DNA of 64,000 bases. Source: Hysterium pulicare CBS 123377. Lineage: Eukaryota > Ascomycota > Dothideomycetes > Hysteriales > Hysteriaceae. Location: the NCBI GenBank assembly GCA_000467715.1, contig AJFK01000065.1, forward strand, positions 62,001 through 126,000, given 5' to 3'. Position 1 is the stretch's first letter; every line of letters begins with the position of its first letter. The translations under genes were made by a program, and so were the position numbers. The notes under the pieces were generated by a model. It was given only the letters and a program-made list of their open reading frames with translations. It ran no database searches and was not told where the DNA came from. Positions 52,955 through 64,000 of the stretch are shown here, in pieces.

Positions 52955-55337
52955 AAAGCGGGGAAAGAGAACGCGTTGCCCGACATAGAGGACCAAAAAT
53001 AGCAGCTTATTGACCCCGTTGATCTGAAGATCTCTTACTCCTTCGTATGGATACAGCCGATTGAAGGCCTTGTTGTAGCTTGGGCAGCAATGGTATGCGA
53101 CATCGATCAGATCGGTGTAGATTGCGGCAACCAGAGGAAAATGCTTGCATTCCGAGGATTTCTTCGGACTCTTACTGGATAAGTCCGTCAGCACCAGAAA
53201 GTCCACGTCGCCTGTATCTACGTCCCAACGCGTTTCCGTCAAGCCCGAGTATCGACTGCAAAAGTCCCTCCGAGGACCTAAATTCGGGATTGTGGCAGTA
53301 TCCATGCTCAAATCCAAGAACCGGCTATCCTACGTTCTCGCTCATGCAATCATACCCACTGCGACTCCTTCTACAGGGTATCTCACCCTGGTTCATTATC
53401 GTAAAGAAGCACAGTTCGGCGTGGGATATGAACAACGCCTCAGATGGAGTCCGCCTCATCAGCATCTGCAACATCTCAGCATCATTTCCTTTTTTCTAAT
53501 CGCATGAGCTGTAGGACGAAACCGACCATGTCCCTCATACTATACTCAGCATGGCAAGGATTTTGAGCGTCCTTGAGCTTTCGGCATGCAGTGTGCCCTT
53601 TATGCACCCAACTTGCATGCACTTGCGCCTTCCTATTTGCCTACTATGTAAGAAATGTCCGCCAACCTCCATCTCGCACCACCACTGCCCCGCCTTCACC
53701 GCCATAACGAGGGTATATGCAACATAGCCAGGTCTTTCTCGTCACATGCATACGTCTACCGTTATCCACGCCGCCTTCTATAGTCGGCGAACGTCATAGC
53801 GGGTCTACAGGCAACTCGGGGAGTCGATCTGATAAGCATCGTTCCAGGCCATTCTCTGATCAACGAAATTGAAAGCCGACTCAAAGCGCAGCAAAGCAAA
53901 ATGAAGCGACAATCAGGTGATGAAGGAAGAAATACCTCCAGGCGGGGTGACCAGTATCAGCTGCGGGTTCATTGACCCACAATCAATGCTTCCTACCACA
54001 CCACAGTATTGAAGCATACATGAGCATACATACCGTTTACCCCTCCACCACAGGAGCTCACCCCTTGTCGGCCCTAATTGCACCAGTGCCACAGTCCTGG
54101 TGCGATTGGTTTTTCGGCACGCACGATGCATCGTGGCGTTCCTGTACCGAGTTGTTTCGCTGCAGAGGTGTGTCGCAGTAATCGAAAAAGCCTCACCGAT
54201 CAGGACGTGGTCATGGATGTTGCGAACAACATAGCATAGAAGCACCGAAGATCGAATCAATCAGAGTGCATCTAATACAATGACGACGCCGGTCTTGCTA
54301 CTTGTGCTGGTGAGATATTGCTTTGGTAGGATCTGACGGCACGGGACGGTCTTACACGCATGTCTTGGAAACTGGTGACGTACGCCTACGATGTGTCTCC
54401 TACGAAAAATTCAGGAAAACGAGCAAGGATCCACATATGGTTCGCATTGTATTGGACAAGCCTGGACGCAACGAATGAGAATGATACGACGCCCGATTTC
54501 GTGTCCATTACAAAGGCTGCGGCACGCGCGGGCGGAAGGACGGGCGGGAGGCACGAGGCGAGACGCGTCGAGGACTTCCTACGGGTAAGGCAATGGGGTT
54601 AGAGTTGCTTATGTGAGATGTATATGTTTGCACATCCAAGGCCGATGACGCATTTGGGACTGCATGGATGGCAGAGGTCTATGAAGCAGATATGTGAACA
54701 TGGATGCAGGTGTGGCTGTAGCGGCATTTGATTTTAACCGCTCTTCTATAGCCCTTCATAATCCCAAAAATCTGCTCCCCTTGATTGACTTGGTTCACAA
54801 CCTACTCGATGAAGGAGAAAGCAAAAAAATGACCGGAGTACTTCATCGGAATGCCTAGTATTTAGTCACCAACCAGCATCGAGAAAAGCTCAAAGCGCCT
54901 AAGCTGCAAGTGAATCATTGAACCCCAATGAAGCCTGGTGATAACCGTACATATTCTGAATGATGGGGACCTGTAAAATGAAAGCAAGAGAAAGAAAAAA
55001 CTCCTAATCTAAATGGGGGAATGAGAACACAGATTCCGTTCTCGATGTGGCAAAAAGAAAGAGTTGAAGTGAATCAAACGAAAGCAAAGGAAGCACGAAT
55101 GTGAAGGCTTTTTCTTAATGTTCTGCAATTGTGGATATGAAGTCGTGGCAAGAATCCTTGGCGTGAATTTTCTCTTTCGTGGAAAAAGGCAGGCTTAGCC
55201 CTGGGCTGTCATGTTCGAAATTCGGGTGATCGTCGCTGTGCGTAATATCGCACCCGAATATCGGTAGGGCGGTGGGCAGCAAGCAACAAGCACGGTTGCA
55301 GTCTCGGTCGGCCGGTTGGACAAATCGCGTCTTGTTA
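52955..55337. other. Long intergenic stretch
   Basis: No gene recognised in 2.4 kb. Open frames of 115-155 codons at 52850-53507 and around 53913-54260 lack domains and overlap each other on opposite strands. The last 500 bases are A-rich and probably the 3' flank of the FKBP gene. Confidence 0.45.
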
Positions 55338-56548
55338 TTAGGCTTTCTTGCCGTTGATGGCCTTCAGTTCGACATCACTGTGATTACAGTCAGCATTGAA
55401 CCTGGTTTCCATGTGCAGATAATGTAGGCAATGCGGAGGGAAATTAATGTCTCAATATTTGGTCTTCAGGGAAAGTGGTGTTTAAAGGCAAATGCAAGGA
55501 CATTAATGAAGTAGACAGGAGTTTCAACAACGCGAGCTTTGTGGAGAAGACGTAAAGGATGTGATCGGATATGATAGCGACAACGGACAAGGAGATATTA
55601 CTCAACACAGATCTTGGGAACTTACAAGACCAAATAGGCGTTAGGAGGAATGTGGCCAGGGAAGCCGCTGCAGAACACTTGTTAGTACAGGCTTGATCTT
55701 CTGGATTTACAAAGTGAACCATGCAACGCATCGATATCAATGTCGTGAGGGTTGGGCTCGGGAGAGGGATTTGCGGCAGAAAGCAACGCTCGGGTTGCAT
55801 GGCGATCTGCAAGTGGCCGAGTTGCCGACAACATTCATCTCTCTGGGGAACGACAGGCGCAGGATCGATATTGTCGTGCTTCGCCATCATATTCCCGATG
55901 CTGAAATTGGAGAGTCTTCCAATGCCGAGTAGAGAACTGTTGTTGCTTACCGCTCACCATAGCCATAATCACTTGCATAATTGTCAGTCTTGGTGCTCAC
56001 TTCCGCAACGATTCAAGAGACATGGAGTGATGATGTGGACCATATCAAATCTGTCCAATGGATGCCATTACGTACCTTGAAATGGTCAGCGTAGCCTTCT
56101 CGCCTAACGACATGGGCTGTGGATTGCTGCCGCTGCCTAGTATCCCCTCATCCCAGCCTGCATTGCAGAAGTCAGTTCATCGCTGCGCAAACTTCAATTT
56201 TGTCGTGCGTCCAGTTGAGTTCAACGGGGTAGGAGGAGGATTCTCTGCTTGTTGGACTCTTACCCTTAATGACGCGGCCTTGTCCGATTGGAGTAACCAA
56301 GTCTCCTCGCCCGACGGAGGAGTCGAATCTTGTACATGGACTTCAGCACTGGCATCTCGATGGAGCGGCATGCCTAGAAGGGAGATGGTGGAGGCAGACG
56401 CCGGGGGAACTCACTGCGTGCCTTTGTAGCCGTTGGCTGCCTGGTCCTGGTCGAAGAGCCAACCAGTGTACTCCATGGCTACTGTGTCGCCCGCTTTGGG
56501 GATGTCGACGCCGTTGCCCTCCTTGAGTATCCGTTTCTCGACACCCAT
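55338..56548 (-). CDS. FKBP12-type peptidyl-prolyl cis-trans isomerase
   Basis: Cytosolic prolyl isomerase and target of FK506/rapamycin. Six exons are read: 56415-56548, 56264-56328, 56076-56157, 55951-55971, 55626-55667 and 55338-55377. All phases agree and the product is 127 aa. Sequence in order: MGVEKRILKEGNGVDIPKAG, TVAMEYTGWLFDQDQ, KGTQFDSSVGRGD, VTPIGQGRVIKGWDEGIL, PMSLGEKATLTISSDYGYGE, RGFPGHIPPNAYLVFDVELK, ending INGKKA. Drug-pocket residues (Y-T-G, F-D-S-S, VIKGWDEG, DYGYG) are present. An N-terminal extension in the same frame to 56614 lacks an ATG. Three introns exceed 100 bases, two of about 250-280, unusually long for this window, and exon 4 has only 21 bases. Confidence 0.92.
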
Positions 56549-58657
56549 GCTGGCAAGCTGTTTGATGCGAGGAGAACGGGTAGCTTGAGCTTGCTGTGTA
56601 GCCGCTCTGGTCAATTACGTGATGCGGGGTGCTTGGTGGGGTTCTGGTGAATGCAGGTGGGCTGGAGGGACGATGGAGGAGTTGGATGCAGCGGAGCAGC
56701 AACAAAGGGGGCCGCTCCGGCTTTAAGAAGTGAAGAGACAGAAGGAGGCTCTGTGGCAGTCAGGCTGAGGGCTGAAGTCACTGCTGCGCGTCCGGCTTGA
56801 GCGTGGCTACAGCACGACAAGGTCAAGGGCGCTGCAGAGGCCGTGGCATCATCGGTTTGGGGGCTTCTGCCGTGCGGTGCTCTGCAGAGTCTGCATCAAA
56901 CCGTTTGACCCCCCGCATGTGTGGAGGATTATCTCTTAGGCCTGGCTCGGATGCTCCCCGATGGTGAAGCCGTTTGAGGCCTCACAGCAGCTAAAGCCGA
57001 GTCCAATCCCGGGAAAACAGTCCAACCGTTGTCGGGCCCGCAGCTGACCTCTCCCTGCGAGACCTGATTCGGTCTCTGATACAAATCGAAGGGGCGCGTT
57101 TCCACCCAGCTGTATCCCGAGAAGCACCGGCTGCCCGCTCCAGCACTAATCCGGCTGGTGCACAACTCTGCTCTCAACAATCCGCCATCCGCAAGCGAAC
57201 AGAGAACATTGTCATCTCTGGTCACTAGCATTCTTGCTGCATTTCCTTTCGAGAAAACTCTGCTCTGGGAGCCGACGTCGTCACACACGGGCTAGAGAAT
57301 GCACTGCATGCCGCTACCACACATAGTGGTCGTCGGTCGAGGTACAGCAGGCGACGTTCTCGAGCTACTATCCAACATGGCGAAGTCAATTGATCGGCTA
57401 CGACATGTCAAGAAAGCAACATGTTCGGCAGTCTCAAAGGGTCCGCGTGCCTCTTCCTCCTGCTGTTCGTTGCCGAAGAGCGCATCGAATGCTGCCCGAA
57501 TTGCGTCCAAAAGTTACATTACTCGAAGCCACGAGACCACTTGTCATCAGCTAGCAGCGAAGATCTGTAATGCAGAAGCAGATGTCGGTTGAGATGTGCT
57601 CTCGGACGGTGGGATCTGCAACGCGAAGCCCAACTCTATGCCGGCCGCCGCCATTCAGAGCATCATACTGCCATCTTGATAATGCAGACTCAAAGTTAAA
57701 TTCCACTTCAGCTATGTCCAAACTTGCTCCCCCAGGGCTAATCCTGCTACCTACTCAAGACCCATATTTATCCGAACCGCCGCGCTATCCTTTGGGCATA
57801 TCGCAAGACAACCAGGTAAATTCATTGGGCGCGAATAGTCCCCGCAACAAGCATCCTCCGCTGCACCTTGAGCTCTACCCGGGCGCAAGTACTACTCTTT
57901 AACTCCCAGCCCAATAACAGTGCAGCGGAGGGCGATTAGTGCTTCCGAAGCGTCCCAGACACGAAAACATGGTCACGGCTGCTGGAGAGGCATTGCTAAT
58001 GTCTGGAGACACCGTCATTGTTTGCGGAAAAAAGACCCCGAGAGGATATCAAATTGATAGCAAGTTAGCAACCGAGAGGGTGAGTGGCTAGCGCACGTTC
58101 TTATCACACGTGCACCTTGTGATGAGTGAAGCAGCCATCCCACTCTCCTCCAGCCAGACCACCCGGACCCCACCCTGCTCAGCGTGTCCTGTACGTCAAG
58201 CAAAATCGATCGTGAGGGCACCGTGCCGTGCCCTGGGTTCCCCAATAACTTGGTTTGGGTCATGCCTTCGCATTTATGGGATGCTTTCTCCGCCCAGGAT
58301 TGGTCCGTGGGACTGCGCTTGCAGCGGTTAAGGATCCACGGCATGCTGGACCGCTGCCTGTTCAGCCCCACGCTTCTGGCGCAAGATACCCGAAACGGTG
58401 CGGCATGTTGCAAGGCCAATCCACCTCGCCTCTAAGATGCGCATAGCTCGCGTGAGGCCCCGAACTTCATTATCAGTTGCTGAAAGTAGGTACATACAAT
58501 GATTGCTTCTTGTGGGCGGTCAATGTCTCGTTGATAGTGAAGGGCCTGATCGGAATATGCGCAATGTCGCTCAGACGACTGTCATTGGTGGCACCGTTAT
58601 TCCGCATACGAAGGTTTTTGAGATTTGCATAAACGCCAGCCTGTGGATGATACATAT
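56549..58657. other. Long intergenic stretch
   Basis: FKBP promoter on the left, his2 3' flank on the right. An ATG frame at 57714-57902 (62 codons, start MSKLAPPGLILLPTQDPYLS) is Pro/Leu-rich but unsupported. Nothing else was recognised. Confidence 0.4.
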
Positions 58658-59692
58658 TTATTGATTAGCAGCCCAGAAAGAATGCGTTTCAAGTTCGGCC
58701 AAGGTTATGCTGCAGAAGTCGGGAGTGGAAGATTGATCCGGAGTTTCGATGGTGCCGTCCACGTAATGAATCTGCTGGATTCCAGTCTTCCGTAAGAAAT
58801 CAAGTAATTGGACGTAATGGGTGCCAACTTGATCCACGGAATGGCTATCATCAGACATTGTGAAACGTCCGCCCATTTGAAGGAACATCTGGGAAACTGT
58901 CAGAAAATTCGACGAACGCCAGAGAAGGAGCGGTGTGACTAACCTCACAGACTGGAAGGCATGGATACGGTTCAGCCATGCCTTTCCGCAGCCCCGAAGA
59001 GTTCAGTTCCAGGACGCCCCCATACGAAGCAATGTACTCCAAATTACGTTGCATTCTTTTCCACACACCCTCATATCCTTTGAACGCTCCGTCTCGATCA
59101 TCGCTCAACAGTCGGATGACATCGAAGTGTCCCACAACCGGAGGCCGAAGAGCCTGTAGCATCCCGTATTGTGAATCAAAATAATATTCGAACAGCCTCT
59201 CGTCCGTGCCGCCTGCTTTCGACCGAGCAGCGTCGTATGAAGATTTATCAAAGTCAATGGGGATAGTATGGACATGATGGACGGAACCAATGAAGAAGTC
59301 GTACGAGTGTTTGACCTGTAGTTCTCTTATGAGCTGGAGGGATGAGGGTCGGATCCATTCAGTCTCAAATCCAACTAGTATCTTAATCTTCGAGGCATAT
59401 GCTTCCCGAAGTCGGCGAGCTTCGACGTAGAAGGCATCAGCCAGCTCCACCAGGCCTTCCACGGTATAGAATGCTTCCTGCTGGCAAGCTTAGTGAGTGA
59501 CGGTCCTTGCGGAAAATAATTGAAAAGCTTGCGCACTTCTTCAGGATAGAAATCTTCTTTGTCTCGAGGCATGTGTTCTGTAAGCGAATAAACCTGAAAA
59601 CCCTTGCCTATCGCGGTTTGCACCATCTCCTCCAGCGTGTTCTTTGCATGGCAACAGAATTGTCCAGAATGGCTGTGGTGTGAGAAGGGCAT
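58658..59692 (-). CDS. his2: Histidinol-phosphatase (PHP family)
   Basis: Dephosphorylates L-histidinol phosphate in histidine synthesis (HisJ/His2, PHP-domain metal-dependent phosphatase). Exons 59537-59692, 58944-59477 and 58658-58888 give 306 aa in phase. The start MPFSHHSHSGQFCCHAKNTL holds the first metal-binding His pair (H-S-H-S). Next comes VYSLTEHMPR with the T-E-H motif. VGFETEWI, DFFIGSVHHVHTIPIDFD, VVGHFDVIRLL, GVLELNSSGLRKGMAEPYPC and MSDDSHSVDQVGTHY follow, all expected PHP landmarks. The protein is complete and of normal length for fungal His2. Confidence 0.93.
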
Positions 59693-60299
59693 TGTTAGTG
59701 CGATAGGGTCAAAGTAGGCCTGGAGGGACGAGAGGATGTGGTATGAGTTTTCCGAGGTTTATAATTATGTAACCTAGGTGTATTCAAGTAGGAGTAGGTA
59801 TACAATGCAAGGGTTTTGTCTCGTGGATTCTCTTGGCATTAATCCAGAAGCGCGGAGGTGCGTTGAAGGTTATAACGTAGCGGCGAGAGAAGCATCTGTC
59901 TTGGCCAAAACAATTCAGGCACCGGACAAGACAACATCTGAGGTTGAGATAAAGCTGCATGGTTGTGGTGACGTCGAAGCACGAAAATAAACAATCACAA
60001 TCCACATCCATGGCCTCGGCTTGACTCGATCAGGAAACCCGCCCGTCACCTATTTGGGACGTGAGGAAGCACGAAACGTCTTTCAAACTTCAGAGGCAAC
60101 TCGCGGGCTGGATGTGTATACGAAGGGTTCAAGTTCAAGATACATTCAAAGCTGTGGCCAAGTTTCTGGTTGTGCCTTTGGTTTCCGTACAATTTGCGAG
60201 CAGCTTCCCAGCTTCCTACTCGAGGAGGTAAGTAGCTTCCTGTTGTGCAAGCTCCCTGCACAGCTGTCCCCCTCGACGAAGCATGTACAACCTCAAACT
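59693..60299. other. Intergenic: his2 promoter
   Basis: his2 and the next gene are both on the minus strand, so this region is the his2 promoter plus the 3' flank of the gene at 60300. No other feature was recognised. Confidence 0.5.
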
Positions 60300-60989
60300 C
60301 TACTCCTCTTCGTACCTCTCATCCACAAAATCCTCTGCCTGCTTTAAAGCTTTACCCTCAATCCTCCTCCTCTCCTCTTCCTTCTCATCCTCATGCGGGA
60401 TAAATTTCCTCATAACCCTCTGCACATACTCCTTTGGAACCCCCATCTTGAGCGCGTCTGCTATGCCCATATTCATCCTATGAATATACTCTCTCTTAGG
60501 CACATCATCCTCGACCCGCTTCCTGTCAATGTAGACGAGCATGGTTTTAATCTGATGGGCCTTAGTAACGTCAACCCACCCTTCATGCTTTTTTGAATCC
60601 GAAACCCAGTACTCGCATTGAAGAAATTCTTTGGTATAAGCTTTCGGAACTCCTTCGTTTCGATCAAGCCGGGCTTCATCTGTCGGTAGAAGAGAGTAGA
60701 CGAGGCCATAGACTTCATCCGCTTTTCCGCTCAGGTCCTGTTGCCTACCCTCCTGTGGCCTCGAGGCTTTGCCATCTGTGGGATCCATAGATTTCGTCTC
60801 GACAACGTCTGCGTATCCCCTTCCATTGATTATCCATTTATACCCTGCCAGACGAGCCACGCCCAGGTATGTTGAAGTCGGGCAACGGAGCTCCATCTGG
60901 TGAAGCCAGAGATTGCTTCCGTAGCCGAAATAGACCGTCTGACTGTCTTTTAATATTGGGGCCTGATTCGATGATGATAAGAAAGCCAT
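60300..60989 (-). CDS. Gamma-glutamylcyclotransferase-like protein
   Basis: Single exon, 229 aa. Shows the GGCT fold signature: TVYFGYGSNLWLHQMELRCP (the Y-G-S-N-L substrate loop), YLGVARLAGYKWIINGRGYA, EVYGLVYSLLPTDEARLDRN (with the region expected to hold the catalytic Glu, LDRNEGVPKAY), and MLVYIDRKRV. The last 60 residues form a long charged helix (EKEEERRRIEGKALKQAEDF). The family converts gamma-glutamyl amino acids or glutathione-derived peptides to 5-oxoproline; the substrate here is not determined. Confidence 0.87.
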   Translation of the reverse strand: MAFLSSSNQAPILKDSQTVYFGYGSNLWLHQMELRCPTSTYLGVARLAGYKWIINGRGYADVVETKSMDPTDGKASRPQEGRQQDLSGKADEVYGLVYSLLPTDEARLDRNEGVPKAYTKEFLQCEYWVSDSKKHEGWVDVTKAHQIKTMLVYIDRKRVEDDVPKREYIHRMNMGIADALKMGVPKEYVQRVMRKFIPHEDEKEEERRRIEGKALKQAEDFVDERYEEE

Positions 60990-61604
60990 AGTTTCAAGCG
61001 GGAAGGAGCAAGCTATGAGTAGAAGTCTTCGTGCTGAGATCGGCGGCGGAGTTTTATCAGTGGAGATTGGGTGTTGACTTGGAATGACTCATGAATTACA
61101 CAAAAGCTAATTGATTCCCACCAAGAATCATGGTTGACTCATAGACACCCCTCTATTGTGCTACTTCTTGGTCTACCGAGCGCGCTGAGATATCGAATGT
61201 GTGTAATGCAGGAAGCTGTTCGTTGAGGGAAAGTTTAGGCTCGGAAATAAGCCGCTTCCGATAGAGCACATAAACCAAATTGTCAAATTCTGTTCAAATG
61301 CCCCGAAAGCTTCTATACAAGTTCTGAACATAAACCCAGATATACGCGTGCATTGGAAACACCAGTTCACAAGTTTTGCAGATGAAAGATGTTTATATTT
61401 GAGATCGTACACGAGAAAGAAGGAGCAGGGAAAGGAAGTTCCCTAAAACCGAGTATCACTGGAGCTTGTAAAGCTACCACGACAGTGTGACCATCACTCT
61501 CTAGACCTGAAACGCAGACTCGGCATCCGACCCAAGAACAGAGTTGCGATGATACTCCAACAACAGCAGCAATAATCATCAAACCAGTCCAACGACTCCT
61601 TCGC
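60990..61604. other. Intergenic
   Basis: Promoter of the GGCT-like gene and 3' flank of the BAR gene. No other feature was recognised. Confidence 0.5.
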
Positions 61605-63041
61605 TCAAGCGCCTTCACGGCTCTTGCGGTAGCTGGCCTGTGCAGACAGAATTAGCATATGTCTAACGAAAAGAAAAGTCCAAGCAGATCGAATTAATGC
61701 AAGTGAGGGTGAACACCCCAAAGATAGATATGTCACAACGCGAATCAGAAATCGGACAACTCATGGCGACGCACCTCCTGTTCGACCTGCAGCTGGTCGA
61801 CAACGGGAGCCAGCTCCGATAGGATCTCGTAAGCCTTCTTGTGGTATTCAAGCTGTGCGGCGATCAGATCCGCAAGATTGCGGAGGGGTTCTGGGGTATC
61901 AAGGACCTATTGCAAGCAGATCAGCGATGTTTTTTGGAAAGAGTGTGTTAGATTGATGCGAAGGACTTTATGTTCCCGGCAACTGTAACACTCACGTTCT
62001 TCATTACGCCAACTGCTTCCTCCGTTTGTCCAACAAATTCATCCTCGGCCTGCTCAACCTTGGCCCTTGCTTCCTCGCCCATCTCTTCCTCCATACCGTC
62101 TTTTCGCCCTGCCTGCTGCCCTGGCAAATGGAAGCCCGGCCCACTCTTAGCATTCGCTTTTGTAGCATCAAGTGTCAACCTGGCATTCTCCACCGCCTTG
62201 CGTGCTCGGGTTGCAAACATGATATTTGTGTTCAATGTTGTGCTCCAACCAGCCAAGAATCGACTTTGGATCTGTGCATCTTGTGCCAATCGGGCCTCTC
62301 CAACCTTCTCACTCGCAATTGCGTACTTCTCGAGAGCGGTGGCCAAAGGGTCCTCACCAGCACCGGCATGCTCCCCAGATAGGACATGGGAACTATTGAG
62401 CGAGGCGCGAGCAATAGCATGGCTGAATGTCTTCGGCTGGGGCTTCGCGGACGGAGGAGCTATGAGGGCGGCCTGGGCTTCTGCAGGTGAAGTCGCAGAG
62501 GAGAGAAGGTTGACTTTTTCAGACACGGTCCGGCCAAGGTCGTTAAAAGATTCACGAATGTTTGTCGGGTAGTCATATGCTTCGTTTGTATATTGCGAAC
62601 TATAGGTGATAACGTTGTCAGCGCATGCACAACATGAGAGGCCGTTGGGATTCGAATACGCATGGAGGTACCCTTACGTCACTTGTAACATCGTACTATG
62701 TACTTTCTTGAGGGCATCTACTCGCTTCTCGAGCTCAATGTAATCCGGAGGAAGTTGAGTCTACGATCAAGTCTATTAGTACCATGATATAAATAGGACG
62801 GGGACGTAGTGAGGGGCGCCTGTCTCATGGCACTCGATAACCATAGGGGAAATCGCACCTTGTCCTCAGCCTGTCCGAGCTGTTCCTTGACATACTGCTG
62901 AGTCCTGGTAGCAAAGGGTTGAAAGGAAGCACTGGTTAAGCCATGTCAGCAGGCTGCATCTTTCAAGAGAGCAGCAACGGATGCTGGATCGGTAGGAAAT
63001 GCGTACGAGATATTCTTCCCGAAGGCTTGAAACTTATCCAT
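61605..63041 (-). CDS. BAR-domain protein, Gvp36-like
   Basis: Membrane-curvature protein of the Gvp36 type, linked to Golgi and endosome vesicle traffic. Six exons: 63007-63041, 62859-62931, 62678-62760, 61996-62599, 61775-61906 and 61605-61637. Phases agree; product 319 aa. Start MDKFQAFGKNISSASFQPFA, then QYVKEQLGQAEDKTQLPPDY, IELEKRVDALKKVHSTMLQV, YDYPTNIRESFNDLGRTVSE and a long helical BAR core (LEKYAIASEKVGEARLAQDA, FLAGWSTTLNTNIMFATRAR, AEDEFVGQTEEAVGVMKN). Then LRNLADLIAAQLEYHKKAYE and a short tail ending ASYRKSREGA. An Ala/Pro-rich loop lies after helix 1 as in other fungal Gvp36 relatives. Confidence 0.88.
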
Positions 63042-64000
63042 TCCGAGATCTGGTTCTGAATACTTCAATGGCGTTGTTGGTGTTGGTGGTGATAATGCTG
63101 CTCCAGGTGGTGTTTGGCAAGCTTTATTACGTTCCAACGGTAGGTGTTCAGCACTGCGCCACATTCAGCGCCGCTCGAAGAGGCCGAAGCTTGACACCCG
63201 GACGCCTTTCCGTTCCCACTACCACACTTCCCTCCATCAAGGCATTTTCACTCCGCACAACACATCCAAACGTTATTCGGCTATGGGGTAGATCAATTAT
63301 GCTGGAGCCCATGTCAAGTCGTACTCCCTGCAAACGGACTCTCTAACGGGCCGTTCTTCATCAAGCTATTTGAAACAATTTAAGTACCAGTTCGTAGGTT
63401 ATCAAGCTGCGAACAACTCTGGATTGCAGGAATGACGAGCCGCTTTCGCATGGTGCGACCTCACTGGCTATTCTAACAAGAACCTTATTTATCCTGCGGC
63501 ATTGGCCTTAGGCCATAGGCTTCGACTGTCAACCTTCTGCATGATTGACAACATTTATGCGGTGCCAGTTTCTGTGAAGAACAGATGCTCAGCAAACCCT
63601 TAGGTCTTGGGATACTTGAATGAACACGTTAGAAAAGCGGAGCCGCTCCAAAATAGTATGATCCTGCATTTAGAGCCACACGTGCGTCAGCCTCGATTCC
63701 GTAGACACCAATCCCGCTGACAGCCTCAGATACCCTATGACCTTACAATGCAAAGAAGCTATGAACCTAGGGTAGCTTGAGGTGATGCAAGACTTTGTTC
63801 GAATGAAGAGGGTGTCTTACGATATGCAAACGAACGCAAATGCCGTCAAGTGCTAAAATATACATTGTAGGCGTATGGATGCTCAGAAACGAGAATGGTT
63901 CAAAGGAGGATCATGCGGGTATCAACATTCAACTCCAGATTCATTGGATACAGAAATAGGGACCGGAAACTGTACGATGTGGGGCGAATGCGTACCACGC
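63042..64000. other. Right-edge intergenic region
   Basis: Promoter of the BAR gene and beyond. A plus-strand frame at 62999-63346 overlaps the BAR exon and is probably not coding. No further gene was recognised up to the window end. Confidence 0.45.

Noticed and set aside
62640-62665. GGGATTCGAAT, a tRNA T-arm-like sequence on the minus strand
   Set aside because: Flanking bases do not form T-stem, anticodon or acceptor stems, and it lies in an intron of the BAR gene.
1-64000. CRISPR arrays, bacterial operons or Shine-Dalgarno signals
   Set aside because: The window is nuclear DNA of a fungus with spliceosomal introns; no CRISPR-like repeat-spacer pattern was seen.

Overview
The window reads as nuclear DNA of a filamentous ascomycete (Pezizomycotina). 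Genes are split by short introns of about 40-120 bases, with GT..AG ends and TACTAAT/CTAAC-like branch points. The recognisable proteins are typical of that group: an Msb2 signalling mucin, a BYS1 secreted protein, an ABCC transporter and a QDR-type drug:proton antiporter. The order within Pezizomycotina cannot be fixed from sequence alone; Leotiomycetes is a weak guess.

Layout. The left edge holds the 5' end of the coatomer beta' gene (sec27), then the mucin gene msb2, both on the minus strand. From about 5.0 to 12.9 kb no long gene is present. That stretch contains a few weak spliced small ORFs and one striking small secreted precursor with KR-bounded Cys repeats (11.29-11.70 kb). From 12.9 to 27.3 kb the window is mostly housekeeping: a coiled-coil protein of unknown function, the GPI-anchor enzyme mcd4, Rab GDI (gdi1), a mitochondrial ribosomal protein (uL29m), a GCN4-type bZIP factor with a complex 5' leader, and NOT2 of CCR4-NOT. 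A 31-bp minisatellite and an unknown 235-aa protein follow.

From 27.8 to 46.2 kb lie an ABCC transporter, a T5orf172/GIY-YIG-like protein with a C-terminal membrane anchor, a small secreted protein, an MFS transporter, the ER SNARE ufe1, a cytosolic-type aspartate aminotransferase, an intact gag-like single-copy gene and tRNA-Ser(AGA). From 46.4 kb to the right edge are an AcpS-type phosphopantetheinyl transferase, a BYS1-like secreted protein with a KR-preceded His-rich tail, a short-chain dehydrogenase pseudogene, FKBP12, histidinol phosphatase (his2), a gamma-glutamylcyclotransferase-like protein and a Gvp36-like BAR protein.

The genes do not form an operon or an obvious biosynthetic cluster. 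Several act in the secretory pathway (sec27, mcd4, gdi1, ufe1 and the BAR protein), and several encode secreted or surface products (msb2, the repeat precursor, the 36-kb protein and BYS1). The most novel-looking items are the KR-repeat secreted precursor, the gag-derived gene, the bZIP leader, and the KR-preceded His-rich tail on BYS1. All splice sites were read by eye and matched to reading phase; none is backed by transcript data.
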